From Cliona cf. orientalis (Eukaryota > Porifera > Demospongiae > Clionaida > Clionaidae): a stretch of 64,000 nucleotides of DNA. The notes beneath the pieces were generated by a model. It saw nothing but the letters and a program-made list of their open reading frames with translations, was not told the DNA's origin and did not search any database. Shown here in pieces: positions 24,661 through 37,539 of this stretch; the first letter of the stretch is position 1; each line of letters begins with the position of its first letter. Where the stretch lies: assembly GCA_963930775.1 (NCBI GenBank), contig OZ005694.1, positions 1,922,001-1,986,000 on the forward strand. The letters run 5' to 3'. The translations under genes were made by a program, and so were the position numbers.

Positions 24661-25494
24661 ATGAGAATTCTAATCAATGGAGAATTTTTTTGTCAGTATG
24701 TTACGAGATAGGAAACACAAGCAACCTCATACAACTCAAAATCAAATTAATAAATCTTTGAACCTTAAATTATAATACGTGTATTATAATAATATCATAT
24801 AATATGGTAGGTCCAGCGTTAGATCATACACTATTGTGATTGAGCATCTATACATTATGTGGTTTTACTAGTGTGTACTTCACCTAATTGTATAAGGCAC
24901 TTGAACTACGCCATGTGTGTGCATCAACGTGTACTCTGTGGTGACCACAATATCATAATCATAGTATTAAGAGGGGCATATGCTCTGTGGAATTATGAAG
25001 TACTGCACAGAGGAAAACTACTACCAATCACTAGCTCAGTACCACCATACATGCTATTATTATGGCTGGTTCATTTTCCCTATCACTTACTTCTTAGTAT
25101 GCCTACCTTTTGGTTACATGTAGGTGTTAATTAGAGGGCATTGATCGTTTACATGATCATGTAAATATGTATACATGTGTATATGTACACATGTAGTGTA
25201 TCTATAGACAGAATTACATGTGCATGTGCACAGCACATGCACATGTAATATACATGCATATGATATGAGTGTGAAAGTAAGGTATGTGTGTACATGTACA
25301 TACCTTAAATCAAACCCAAACCTAACCCAAAGCCAACCCAAACCCAACCCAAACCCAAACCCACTCACGTCACACACACACACAAACACACTCACACACA
25401 CATGCACGCACTTCATAGCTTAATTGGAAATTAACATCCTCTCTCACAGCCTATTTAGCACAACATGTGAGCACATACAGAGGTAAAGTAAAAA
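24661..25494. other. loop of the fold-back element
   Basis: Single-copy sequence between the arms. No recognisable gene; the longest plus-strand frame (24859-25134) has no family features. It contains palindromes at 25148-25290, a degenerate AACCCA array at 25312-25364 and a short CACA stretch after it. Confidence 0.6.
25148..25290. repeat. cluster of palindromes at element centre
   Basis: TTTACATGATCATGTAAA is a perfect 18-bp palindrome near 25148-25165. The stretch 25213-25249 is a perfect hairpin with 17-bp arms (ATTACATGTGCATGTGC) around ACA. AAGGTATGT...ACATACCTT near 25280-25306 is a third. Confidence 0.85.
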
Positions 25495-28400
25495 TGTGGC
25501 GTGTACAAATGAGACTAAGAAAGCTACAATGATAATATTATGTGTACAGTACCGATTAATAATATTATATGAAGTACACACAAAATACTCATCCTCACAC
25601 ACACAGAAGTCACCAATGCCATGTCTACTGTTTACACCACTCTAGATTATGGTTATAGACATAACACCAAAGTTACTGATCAAGTCTGGTGCTCCAGAGA
25701 TGTTGTATGTGGAACTGACACCTAAAAAGCTATAAAAATTGTACTAATTATACTGTGAATGCATGTGTACAGGAAACTCTCATACTCACATGTGCAGAAC
25801 ATGCCTCAACAGCATCGCCAGTCAATGAAACTCAGAAATAATAAGATGATTAACATTAAAATAAAGATACTGATCAAGTTTGGAACTTCAGGGATGTTGT
25901 GTGAAGAATTGAGAGCTAAAGAGCTACAAAAATTGTAGGATTACTGTGAATGTGTGTACACATGGAAAATTCTTAGAATACATACACACAGAAGTCACCA
26001 ATGTCATGTCCACTGTTTACACCACTCTAGATTATGAATATAGACACAAGAATAAAGGTACTGGTATTGCGTTGGTACCTAAAAAGTGTGGGGTGTACAA
26101 ATGAGACCATAAGAAAGCTACAAGATTTGTACATGTACATGCAGTATCGATTGATATGAAGTACACACAAAATGCTCATCCTCTCACACACAGAAGTAAC
26201 CAATACAATGTCTACTGTTTATACCACCCTAGATTATGAATATAGACATCAAAACAAAGTTACTTGTATGGTTTAAATGCTTAAAAAGTATGGGGTGCAC
26301 AAATGAGACCAAGAGAGCTACAAGATGTGTATAGTATCGATTAATATGAAGTACACACAAAATGCTCATCCTCACACACACAGAAGTCACCAATATCATA
26401 TCCACTGTTTACACCACCCTAGATTATGGTTATAGACACAAGAACAAAGGTACTGATCAAGTCTGGTACTCCAGAGATGTTGTATGTGGAATTGAGAGCT
26501 AAAAAGCTACTAAAATTGCATCGATTACAGTAACTGTGAATGCATGCATGTGCTATAGGTAATTCTCATACTCACATGTGCATAATATGCTTCAACCACA
26601 TCGCTAGTTAACGAAAGTCAGAAATATGATTATTAACATCAAATCAATGGTACTCACCAAGTTTGGAACTTCAGGGATGTTATATTAAGATTTTAGAGCT
26701 GAAGTGCTATAAAAATAGTACCGATTACTGTGAATGTATGCATGCAGGTGCATAAGATATTCTCATACTCAGATGTACAAAACAATCCTCAATCACATCG
26801 CCAGTTGACTAAACTCAGAAATATGATTGTTAACATCAAGACAAAGGTGCTGATCAAATTTGGAGCTTCAGAGATGATGTGTGAAGAATATAGAGCTTAA
26901 AAGCTTTGAAAATTGTACCAAATACTGATGTATGCACATAATATGGAAACTTAGAATACACACGCAGAGTAAGTCACCAATACCATGCCCACTGTTTACA
27001 CCACTATAGATTATGAATATAGACATCAAAATAAAAGTACTGATCTGGTTTTGATACTAGGAAAGTGTGGGGTGTACAAATTTGACCAAAAAAGCTACAA
27101 GATGTGTATGGTATCGATTGACATGAAGTACACACAAAATGCTCATCCTCACACACACAGAAGTCACCAATACCATGTCCACTGTTTACACCACTCTAGA
27201 TTATGAATATAGACATCAAAATAAAGGTACTGATCTGGTTTTGATACTTGGAAAGTGTGGGGTGTACAAATAAAACCAAAAAAGCTACTAGATGTGTACA
27301 GTATCGATTAACTTGAAGTACACACAAAATGTTCATCCTCACACACTCAAAAGTCACCAATACCATGCCTACTGTTTACACCACTCTAGGTTATGATAAA
27401 AGACATCAAAATAAAGATACTGATCAAGTCTGGCACTCCAGAGATGTTGTATGTGGAATTGAGAGCTAAAAAGCTATAAAAATTGTACCGATTACTGTGA
27501 TTGCATGTGCACAGGATATTCTCATACTCACATGTACAGAACATACCTCAATCACATCGCGAGTCAACGAAACTCACAAGTATGATTATTAACATCAAGA
27601 CACAGGTACTGTTCAAGTTTGAAGTTTAGAGATGATGTTGAAAGAATTAAGAGCTAAAAAGCTATGAAAGTTGTATTTTGGTTACTGTGAATGTGTACAT
27701 GTACACACAATGTCATGGAAAATTCTTAGAATACACATGCAGAGTAAGTCACCAATATCATGTACACTGTTTACACCATTCTAGATTAAGGTTATAGACA
27801 CAAGAACAACTGTACTGGTATGGTTCTAGTACCTAGAAAGTGTGGAGTGTACAAACGAGACCAAGAAAGCTACAAGATATGCACAGTACCGATTGACATG
27901 AAGTACACACAAAATACTCATCCTCACACACTCAAAAGTCACTAATGTACCATGTCTACTGTTTACACCACTCTAGATTATGGTTATAGACACAAGAACA
28001 AATGTACTGATCAAGTCTGGTACTCCAGAGATATTGCATGTGGAATTGAGAGCTAAAAATCTCTAAAAATTGCACCCATTACTGTGAATGCATATGCACA
28101 GGATATTCTCATACTCACATATGCAGAACATTCCTCAACCACATCGCCAGTCGACGAAACTTAGAAATATGATTGTTAACATTGAGATAGAGTTACTGAT
28201 CAAATTTGGAACTTCTGGGATGTCGTGTGAAGAATTTAGAGCTCAAAAGCAAGAAATGTGTATATACGTACTACATGTAGCTGATTGCATAGAAAATTCT
28301 TAGAATACATACAAAGAAGTCACCAGTACCATGTCCACTGTTTACACCACTCTAGATTATGAATATAGACACAAGAACAAAAGTACTGGTCTGACCTTGG

Positions 28401-29225
28401 CACTTAGAAAGTGTGGAGTGTACAAATGAGGCCAAGAAAGCTACGAGATGCATGTGTACAGTATCGATTAACATGAAGTACACATAAAATGCTCATCCTC
28501 ACACACACAGAAGTCACCAATGTCATGTCCACTGTTTACACCACTCTAGACTATGGTTATAGACACAAGAACAAATGTACTGGTATGGTTTTGGTACCTA
28601 GAAAGTGTGGGGTGTACAAGTGAAACCAAAAAGCTACAATATGTGTACATGTAGTACCGATTAATATGAAGTAGTATACACACAAAATGCTCATCCTCAC
28701 ACACACAGAAGTCACCAATACCATGTCTACTGTTTACACCACTCTAGATTATAATTATAGACACAAGAACAAAGCTACTGGTCAAGTCTTGTACTCCAGA
28801 GATGTTGTATGTGGAATTGAGAGCTAAAAAACTATGAAAATTTTACCGAATAATATACATACATGTGCACATGAATTCTCATACTTGCATGTGCAGAACA
28901 TGCTTCAACCACATCGCCAGTCAATGAAACTTAGAATTATGATTGTTAACATCAAGACAAAGGTACTGTTCAAGTTTGGAACTTCAGAGATCATGTGTGA
29001 AGAATTGAGGGCTAAAAAGCTATAAAAATTGTACCGATTACTGTGAATGTACGTATATGTACGTACATAGAAATTTAGAATACACAGACACAGAAGTCAC
29101 CAATGCCATGTCTACTGTTTACACCACTCTAGATTATGAATATAGACACAAAAACAAAGGTACTGGTCTAAGTTTGTTACCTAGAAAGTGTTGGGTGTAT
29201 AAATGAGACCAAAAAGTTACCATAA
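25495..29225. repeat. 187-199 bp satellite, right arm
   Basis: Inverted counterpart of 21000-24660, read here as GTTTACACCACTCTAGATTATG with GAGGATGAGCAT complemented. It interleaves the same two unit types. Units here look more diverged from each other than those in 22286-23470 of the left arm. Confidence 0.9.
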
Positions 29226-29534
29226 CAAAGGTGTGTACTAGCTGTACTGGACTGATTTCAAGAAAGGGGATTTAATTATTAAAACGTACCAAAATATGTG
29301 TATGTTTAATACAACATAACTTGAAAATATTTAATATTATCATAATAAATGCAAATGAACAAAAAAAATGGATTGAAACAAGATGATTTGTGACAAAATT
29401 GTCTCACAAACACGAACAATAATAGTTTAATGGTCTTGGTGGTGAGCTGCTGACCACGTGGCTTGTATCTCAAGTAGGCAAAGTGGTTATGCTCAAGTAG
29501 TTTGTGGCTTATAAGGTAAGCTATTGTGCCAACA

Positions 29535-30300
29535 TCAGTGGCGGCTTAGATCCTAAGCTGTAATTCCTACTCAAAGGATCTGAGCCACTCTCCACTTACA
29601 TGTAGCGCTATTCTGAGCTTAAAATCTAAGCCAGAGCCATCAGCTTAGGATCTAAGCCAACCTCGGCTTAGGATCTAAGCCACCATCAAGCCAGCGCCAT
29701 AAATAGGATCTAAGTTACCCTCTGCTTAGGATCTAAGCCAATCATGATTTAATTCTATGCAGAGGTTGGCTTAGATTCTACGCTGAGGGTGGCTTAGATC
29801 CTAAGCTGATGGCACTGGCTTAGATTCTAAGCTGAAAATGGCTAAGCGGATTGAGAGTGGCTTAGATCCTAAGCTGATGGTACTGGCTTAGATTCTAAGC
29901 TAAGCGAAGGTTGGCTTAGATCCTAAGCGGAGGGTGGCTTAGATCCTAAGCTGATGGCACTGGCTTAGATTCTAAGCTGAAAATGGCTAAGCGGAGAGTG
30001 GCTTAGATCCTAAGCCAAGTGTGGCTTAGATCCTAAGCAGAGGTTGGCTTAGATCCTAAGCGGAGGGTGGCTTAGATTCTAAGCTGATGGTACTGGCTTA
30101 GATTCTAAGCGAAGCGGAGGTTGGCTTAGATCCTAAGCTGATGGTACTGGCTTAGATTCTAAGCTAAGCACAGGTTGGCTTAGATCCTAAGCGGAGGGTG
30201 GCTTAGATCCTAAGCGGAGCGTGGCTTAGATCCTAAGCTGATGGTACTGGCTTAGATCCTAAGCCGAGGTTGGCTTAGATCCTAAGCCACCCTCGGTTCT
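29535..30300. repeat. mini-palindrome array, right arm
   Basis: Inverted counterpart of 19817-20540: GGCTTAGATCCTAAGC units with GGAGGGTGG, GAGGTTGG and TGATGGTACTG spacers. The last unit and tip (CACCCTCGGTTC, then TTTACAGAATCCGG) mirror the left end closely. Confidence 0.9.
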
Positions 30301-30363
30301 TTAAAGTGCAAATTTTTACAGAATCCGGAAAAAAAATATTCCGGATCTTAAATGGATACTGTT

Positions 30364-30393
30364 TTTATATAGAAATAGGTGTCCAACCCTCTA
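30364..30393 (+). pseudogene. copy D fragment, 3' part
   Basis: About 30 bases (TATAGAAATAGGTGTCCA) that continue the copy D ectodomain frame interrupted at 19751. Homology fades after 30393. Confidence 0.6.
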
Positions 30394-30580
30394 TCTGCAC
30401 ATGTAATTTTGTGGTTGTCTTGATTTCATGCCACTTTCTAGATTATTAACCATTTAATTTGGCATTAGAAAATCTCATTAACTGAATATTGCAAATTCCT
30501 AACAATTGTAAACAACTTTTCGTGGAAAGTAGTTAATTATGTGGAGGAGTCATGCAGATACAATCATAGACTACAATAAT

Positions 30581-30962
30581 ATGTGACCCGCTATGAGAAA
30601 AGGGACCACTTGGGATATTTTTTTTCGTTTTCTAATAATTGCTAAAATGTGTAGAAGATTATTATTTTTCACTTTTCTGTTTTTTTGGTCTATTAGAAAA
30701 TGTAGATTTTTGGCTTCACAGTGATATGCTATGTTCAACTTTTAAACTATAGTTATGGGCATTCTTATTTACTTGGGCGCGTAAATTTCAATTAAAAATG
30801 AGCATTTTCCGAAAAACAAATAATATACCTACCCGTAACTCGGCTATTTTTTCATGAAACTTGCACCATTGGATTCAGTACACATAGAGCAATCAATCCA
30901 TGCCAAAAACTCATTTCTTATAAAATATCCCGAGTGGTCCCTTTTCTCATAGCACGTCACAT
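30581..30962. mobile_element. 382-bp MITE, GTGAC...GGGACCA ends
   Basis: The ends ATGTGACCCGCTATGAGAAA and its inverted copy at 30930-30962 extend about 40 bp inward to TTGGGATATTTT/AAAATATCCCGAG. The interior is AT-rich without coding capacity. Related ends occur at 2297-2331, 57905-57940 and 59785-59820. The target duplication is not clear in AT-rich flanks. Confidence 0.75.
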
Positions 30963-30963
30963 A

Positions 30964-31905
30964 TAAACAATAATAATATATACTATAAGTGTAGCAATAC
31001 ACTAAAGATGAGTACCTAAAAGATTTAATTGACCATCATAGTAAGAATAATTTACCCTAGCTCCTCTGCATGTATACATGCAATTTTCTTACTGAAAAAA
31101 TAAACTAAGTAACCAGTGAGTTTCCAATGAACTCTATTATATGTCAAAATGAAATTGAGATAACCAACTACTGGGTTGAAATGACTGTTATATTATTAAA
31201 CAGTCTGGCTGCATGAAGACACACATAATATTATATAAATATTTACGACTATATCTACAAAAATTAATGTAGTAGTGAATATATTAATTATAATATACCT
31301 GCATCAGTGGATAGGCACATACACAGAGTGGCTACAGTGCTGTACGTTACTTTATCTACATTTATAGAACAAACAGGTTTAGAAATGCTTTCTGCATGGT
31401 TTGCTGGTCACATTTTGTCAATTTTAGTGAAGAGGACCCTGTCAATTTAGTAGTGCTATAGGGTAAACTATTTGAAATGTTACATAGTGGCAAGCCTTCG
31501 GCAACTCATATGCATGCTCCTGTATATACATGACATTGTATACAATAGTATCCTGCATGACTCAGGTATAATATCATTCCAACTTGCAAGGCCATTCATC
31601 CTGAATAACTACATTGGCCTTATATGAGAAATGGGACTGCTTGGAGTAGCTACACTGTAGCTAGTATGAAGCAAATTATCCAACATATTTACTACAAAAG
31701 TAATATAGTTGATGAGCATACTTGTACCAATTAATGCATACATAGCTATAATATAACAGGAATAAACATGGCCTCCGGGTATGGACTTAGCTACATGTAT
31801 AGCTATAATACATACTATACTACCAACATGTAGAGTCTCAATTGAGTAATTTATAGCTTTTCTGATACTTTTACTAGCAAATGTATGCCAACTGATACAC
31901 TCTAT
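30964..31905. other. intergenic with duplicated block
   Basis: No gene. The part 31270-31480 (CCTGCATCAGTGGATAGGCAC, GGTCACATTTTGTCAATTTT) is a duplicate of 52735-52935 beside copy H, and 31620-31860 resembles 53455-53670. This flank was therefore copied from, or with, a type-2 gene neighbourhood. Confidence 0.5.
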
Positions 31906-31911
31906 AATATG

Positions 31912-32265
31912 AGAGACCGGAGATAGGGTCTCATTGAGACCAGGGTCAAAGGAGATGTTAAGTTCACCATTAAGGCCTTCATATAATATATCAGATCAGT
32001 GAGGTTTTCCTTGTTCATTCACTAAACTTATGAAATCTATAGAACATGAAGTATCCCTTATACTTGCTCCATACGTGTGGTGACCAACACCATGTTGTGC
32101 ATAATTTTCTTTGAAAGATATTATTTCAGCGGAGTAGTCTGTGATCATGAATATACAAGGTGGTGAAGACTGAGAATACACTGCTCCACCAACATCAAAT
32201 GCTGTGTTGTTGATAAACTGAATACTCGACTGATATCCCACTGTGGTCACGAATAATGATGGTAT
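31912..32265 (-). pseudogene. copy E': internal ectodomain fragment
   Basis: Encodes the segment from the MPSLLVTTVGYQSSIQF region through GGAVYSQSSPPC, the RDTSCS variable patch and the GKPH motif, stopping in the SPVSSAP region. It is truncated at both ends: at 32265 it meets a G-tract repeat also seen at 18640, and at 31912 unrelated sequence. It lies about 500 bp downstream of copy E. Confidence 0.75.
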
Positions 32266-32293
32266 GCATGGGTGTAGATAACTTTTTCGTCGT

Positions 32294-32317
32294 GGGGGGG
32301 GGGGGGGGGGGGGGGGG
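32294..32317 (+). repeat. poly-G tract, 24 bp
   Basis: Lies in a dispersed repeat (GTAGATAACTTTTTCG...GTTGCCACGCCCAATT) shared with 18640-18760, where the G run is shorter. Confidence 0.8.
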
Positions 32318-32757
32318 CTTGTGTTGCCACGCCCAATTTTGTGACACCACCTACTTATTATTGGATTATCTAATATTACCCTAGTGGTGGTGTTATAAAT
32401 AAATTAAGTGGCTCATCAATATTTAATGTTGGCAAGAAAGTGCAACTTGACTACTAAATTAAACGTACCGTGCTAACTATACTAAAAATGACTAATAAAT
32501 TGTTGCCTGCTATTGCTGTGTTGCAAATTTAGCTAGACTGTGAAAGCGCGCAATAATTATTATTCCTCAAAACTTTATGCTATACACAGCAGTGAAAACA
32601 AGATTACGTGATGGAAGGGGGAGAACTCGCTAACAATAGTTAGTCACATAAAATTATTTAGTAGCTACCTACTAAATGAAAATGTAAAATTATAACTTTA
32701 TAGCAAAAAATTATTCATGACAAATATTTGCAGTTACAGCTTATCTTGGTAGCTACT

Positions 32758-35700
32758 TCATTTTGTGTATTTAGCAGAAGCTGGCATGGTAATAGGCCAA
32801 GGAGTATCATTGATCAGTGGTTCAAGTTCAGGATCTTCAATTCGCTCATAAGCGATATCATCATCATCAATGACATCATGGCCTTGATTTTGTCTGCACC
32901 TCCAACCAGCACTGAGACAAGGCTTGATCAAACTCCAAACAACAATGACACAGAATTGAGCAAAGGTAATTCCAATCGACACCATAAGCAATTTTGATCT
33001 TGATTCGATAGATTCCCATCTGTATAGAGTTCCAGAACTCAAGATAATAAGGTTCAGCAAGATAATGCTTTCTAGAATTCTTACATTTACTCGCTTGTAG
33101 ACATATTTAACAGATGTGAAGAAAAATAAGAAAGCTATGAAAAGGAAGAGTGCAAATATATTCAGTTCAGGATCGTCTACTGAAGTCACTGTCAATAGAA
33201 CCAGGAGTACTCCTCGAACAAGAAGCATTGCTCCAAACCATGCAGTATTGGTTTTTGTCCTTCAAAGGAGAGAAGTAAGCATCGTAGACAGGGGCTAGCT
33301 TGTTGATCCACTTGAGTGGCCTTAGATGAGACACTCTCCTCAAAGGCTGAATGAACAGAAGCAGGAGTGTGTAGGGAAGCCACAGAAACACAAGAGTAGC
33401 AATGGCTGTTACGAAAAGGTAAATGTGAGGGTGCTGACAGTAGCGTAGGTTTCCATCGAGGTACCACACAGCATAGGAGGTGTTCTGTGGGTACTGTGTT
33501 ATTACTGCAACTGAAGTGGCATCTATCACAGTACGAAGGAGCTTCATGTAAGATAGAAGGAAGAGTGTGGCTAGAAGAGGAACAGCTCTACTGCCGATGA
33601 GGTTAGTTAGGCGAGAGGAGTAGCGGCAAGCAACAATGATAACACCAGCAATGGCCCAGATGTAGAATGGGAATAGAAACTGCAGCCATGTCTTCCAATA
33701 AGCATCCAGTCCAATAAAGAAACAAGTCTCGATTCCAAAATCCAAGTTGAGCCAGGCAATAAAAACTTGAAGAAATGTGAATGTTCCATGGCCAATGTCC
33801 GAGGGAAAGAATATTATCTTGTACGCCCATACAATATTAGCATAGAAAATTACTCCATTAATGAGTCCTTGAGTGGCAGTGAGGTTGAGTGCAAGGATAA
33901 AGAACACGAGAAGGACACCAGCAGCAGCAAAGGCAAGCAGGAGTGCCACTTTATTGCTGTTGTGACATTCAATGCACCGAGAAGATCCAATTGCCAGGCT
34001 AAAGCTGTCCATGCAGGCACCACACAGGATGCCGGTTCGGTTGGAGGCACATTGCTTGCTGGGATCATCTCCAATGTTGACTGTCTTGTTACCTGACTTA
34101 CAGTAGAGTAGTGGACAGAATCTGTTGTACAAGATACCAATGCTATTATTCTCATTGAAGGTTGCATTCACCCACACAGTGCCATTCCACTGCAGGTGAC
34201 CAGTTTTGTTTTTAACTAAACAATTGAAGCCATTGTTAGCCAATACAGGGTAACAGCTGCATGTGGTTTCGTCACGATTTAGAGTCAGTCCTGGAGGGCA
34301 ACCTGGGAGTAAAGTGATATTTATGAGAACTGGGGTTGCTATTAGGTCAATATCGATACAACCATGATGATTATATGAAACACAATTAGATATTCGATCT
34401 TTGATAAAATTATTTTCATAGTTGAAGATATCGTGCTCTGTTGATTCATTACTAATGATAGCAATTACTGGCAGAGGTGATGTTTGCAACAATAAAAGTT
34501 CATAATCACGTTTTGAGTAAACTGTATAGCTGAAAGGAACACATTTTTTACTATCAATTACCATTTGCAATTTGTCTCGTTTTGAGAGAGAATCGGAATA
34601 AAGGGATCTGGCATGGATCGTACCAACTGTAGTGCCAAAGTCATAACCCACTATGCATGCGGGTAATGTGATGGTTTCACCACGATAAACACTGGTATTA
34701 GTGAAAATGTATGAGATATTAGCACACTGTGGTTTACCATTGGAGTCACAGAGACACACACGCTGAGGAGCAGAGGATACAGGGGACAGGGTCTCATTGA
34801 GGCCAGGGTCAAAGGAGATGCTAAGTTCATGGTGGGAATTTTCGCCTAGAAAAAGACAGTGAGGTTTTCCTTGTTCATTCAGGAATTCTATGTACTGTGC
34901 AGAACATGAAGTATCCCTTTATACACTTGCTCCATACATGTGGTGACCAACACCGCGTTGTGCATAGTTTCCTGTAAACGATATTTTAGCGGAGTAGTCT
35001 GTGATCATGAATATACAAGGTGGTGAAGACTGAGAATACACTGCTCCACCAACATCAAATGCTGTGTTATTGATAAACTGAATACTCGACTGATATCCCA
35101 CTGTGGTCATGAGTAATGATGGCATCATATTATAGACAGCACCTCCTTGAAATGCAGAGTTGTTGAAAAAGAGTGATTTGGAATAATTACCAACAATGAT
35201 AGAGCATTGTACACCTGTTTCTATATAAATTGCACCACCTTTCAAGTGTGCAAAATTCATAGTGAAATTTAATGACTTATTAGTGTTAATAATCATGGTT
35301 CCATAAAAAGAATATATTGCTCCTCCTCCATATGATGCTCTATTGTTGTAAAAGTCAATACCACTTGTGTTCACATGAACAGTTGAATCCAATAACTCTA
35401 GAGCTCCTCCAAGCATTCCAGAATTGTGGCTGAAAATCAGGTTTGCTTCACTGTTAACAATTAATGTTGCATTGTCAAGCATAATCGCTCCACCGTGTGT
35501 GGCATGGTTGTACCCAAATATCGCAATGTCATATGATTCAGCACCCACAGTGATCATTCCACCAAGCATGGCCATTGCTCCATCGTTCACATCAGTGGCA
35601 CTGTTATTAATAAAGACCGCCCTTACTTTAGCACCATATGATTCAGTGCCTATAGTGATCATTCCATGTGACATGAACACCGCTCCACCCCAATATGCAG

Positions 35701-36628
35701 CATTATGCATAAAGATCACTCTTGCTTTAACACCAATGTGCATCATTGCATTATTCCCATACACTGCTCCTCCATGACCATCGCATGTTAGGTTAATAAA
35801 GCCCACAGTTGCACCTGTTGTGATGTTAAGTGAAGATTTGAGCTCAGGGTGAGTGCCTTTTAGATACACTGCTGTACCTGATGAACCCATTGAAGGGTAT
35901 CCAATCCCTACAGTACTATTGATAAAGTTTACATTTCCTGTTAATGTTACTTCACTAGAAAGGGCAGCGATAATTGAATGTAATTAATGTCTGTAGGACT
36001 GAAATGTACTGTTGCTTACAATTATTCCATCACTAAGATTACTCCTAACAAAGCAGTTTTCTTTGAATGTACAGTTGTACAGCAAAGCTTGTGAGCCTCT
36101 GCCTGTAATATTGATGAAAGATAAGCTTTCATTTATGCCAGGATAGCCATAGAGGTTGGAGGTCTTCACTGTAATGTAGCTCTCTGTAAGATTTATTGCA
36201 GGACATCTCATCGTCAGGGTTGTGATGTTCACAAAGCTGACATTGAAGAACCAAATAACTGTGCACTTGGGTTTACCAAAAAGCTGATGATCCATAATGA
36301 CATTTTCTCTGGATTCTGCAGTTCCTTTCATGACAAATGAGTGTAGATTTTGTACAAATAAGTGCTTTGTATAGTTGTGGATTCCACACATGAATAACAG
36401 TGTTACATTGACGTGGTCTAATGAAAAGAACTTACTGCTATGTTCGGCTAAGTAGTCCATTGTGTGACAGAGCTGACCAGGTGGGCAGCTGCTGTTTGCA
36501 GGGCAATAGCTGAGATGCTTTACTGGTTTGACATGGTAGATTGTACCCTCAGTTAGCCTGACACAAATTGATCCAAATATCAAAATTAAGAGAAGAGATA
36601 GCAGCCTCATTATCGAGATATTTTTCAC
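32758..36628 (-). pseudogene. copy E: beta-helix multi-pass membrane protein
   Basis: Nearly full-length. The likely start is MRLL at about 36610 (an upstream ATG is at 36628), followed by a hydrophobic signal peptide and the type-2 N-terminus (RLTEGTIYHVKPVK, then CPANSSCPPGQLCHTMDYL). One frame runs from 36628 to 33167 with only two interruptions: a TAA near 35984 (H has CGA) and a TAA near 34919 caused by a three-base insertion in SVRDTSC. A four-base insertion near 33240 then shifts the frame before the last membrane segments, which stay open to the KYTK stop at 32758. The GGA ectodomain, variable patch, CGAC...CIEC-type Cys module and membrane core are intact. It decayed recently; about three changes separate it from an open frame. 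Confidence 0.85.
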
Positions 36629-36639
36629 AGGCTAGCTAT

Positions 36640-37530
36640 GTCCACCACAATAACCAATTAAGAGGTAACAAGAAGAGTGAGAGATCCTGCAAAGGTGCAT
36701 GAAGGGACACGCAGCAGCGAGATTCAATCTTATTAGTGCAACAGAACTCAGTGACTTAAATACTGTAGGTCATGCACGAGTGAATGGTAGGGCAGGTGAT
36801 GTAATATGCACACATGCCGAGAAAGAAGCAGAGCTAGCTAATTAAGGACGATACACATAGTATGGCAGCCAATAGCACACCTCCAATTTGTGATCTGGAA
36901 ACATGAGAGTGCCCTACTGTCAGCTATAGCCACTGAAGGAAATCAACCCTTTCATGGGCGATGCCCAATTAACTATATTAGGCTGTGTTTTTGCTCATTC
37001 ACCAGCCAGCCATAACATCACATAGTCACTCTTCCTATTTGAGGTCTGCATTCACCTTCCCTTACTTCTCTGGGGCTTCAGGTCATGACCAACTGTACGT
37101 AGCTAATAGCAACAGCACACAGTGCCATATATATATATGCTTGAAGGGTATATGTAAATATAGCTACTACAATACATACCTGTGCTAATAAATAATAGAA
37201 ACTCTCTCCATCACTAAAATGCATGCATGTGGATGAATATTATTTTTGCCTACTATTGCTGTGTTGTGTATAAATAAATCTTGCTAGCTAGACTGTGAAA
37301 GATTTTCGTCTATGAAATCCATGGCACGTACATTTAAACAAATGTATTAAGGTGTAGCTGATAGAATTTTTTTATCTTTAGCGCAAAACCATGCAATTAG
37401 CTATTATTCCTCAAAACTTTGGCTATAGCTACACAGTAGTGAAAAAAATTATGTAGTAAAGGGGAAGGATTCAGGATCCTGAACAACTATATACAGAGAT
37501 AATGACACAGCATGAAACTTTGCGGTTTAG
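36640..37530. other. upstream flank of E and 3' flank of F
   Basis: The E promoter-like block (about 36700-36780) is followed by unassigned sequence. From 37200 the sequence matches the family 3'-flank unit (CTACTATTGCTGTG, CCTCAAAACTTT). No separate gene. Confidence 0.5.
36756..36762 (-). promoter_or_regulatory. TATA-like box upstream of copy E
   Basis: On the minus strand TATTTAAGTCACTGAGTT is conserved in position upstream of copies E, H and I, about 140-165 bases before the start codon. The flanking block of about 70 bp is also conserved. A TATA-box role is inferred from sequence and position. Confidence 0.4.
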
Positions 37531-37539
37531 GTATCGGCT

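Larger units (their letters stand above)
19752..30363. mobile_element. giant fold-back element, 10.6 kb
   Basis: The left end AACAGTATCCATTTAAGATC and right end are inverted copies, and the inverted homology continues inward for about 4.9 kb per arm. Order inward in each arm: unique tip with an ATCCGGAA...TTCCGGAT hairpin, an array of short GCTTAG..CTAAGC units, a unique spacer, then a satellite of about 190 bp. A loop of about 0.83 kb separates the arms. The element splits copy D; comparing with intact siblings (GCAATTTATATAGAA-like) indicates a TTTA duplication at the borders. Long inverted repeats built from tandem repeats resemble Drosophila FB and Galileo fold-back elements; actual relationship is unknown. 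No transposase was seen. Confidence 0.85.

Noticed and set aside
24859-25134. 91-aa plus-strand frame in the fold-back loop as a possible transposase
   Set aside because: No catalytic motif or recognisable domain; length and composition fit chance.
25312-25364. Telomere-like AACCCA array
   Set aside because: Degenerate hexamer inside a transposable loop, not the animal TTAGGG/CCCTAA repeat and not at a chromosome end.
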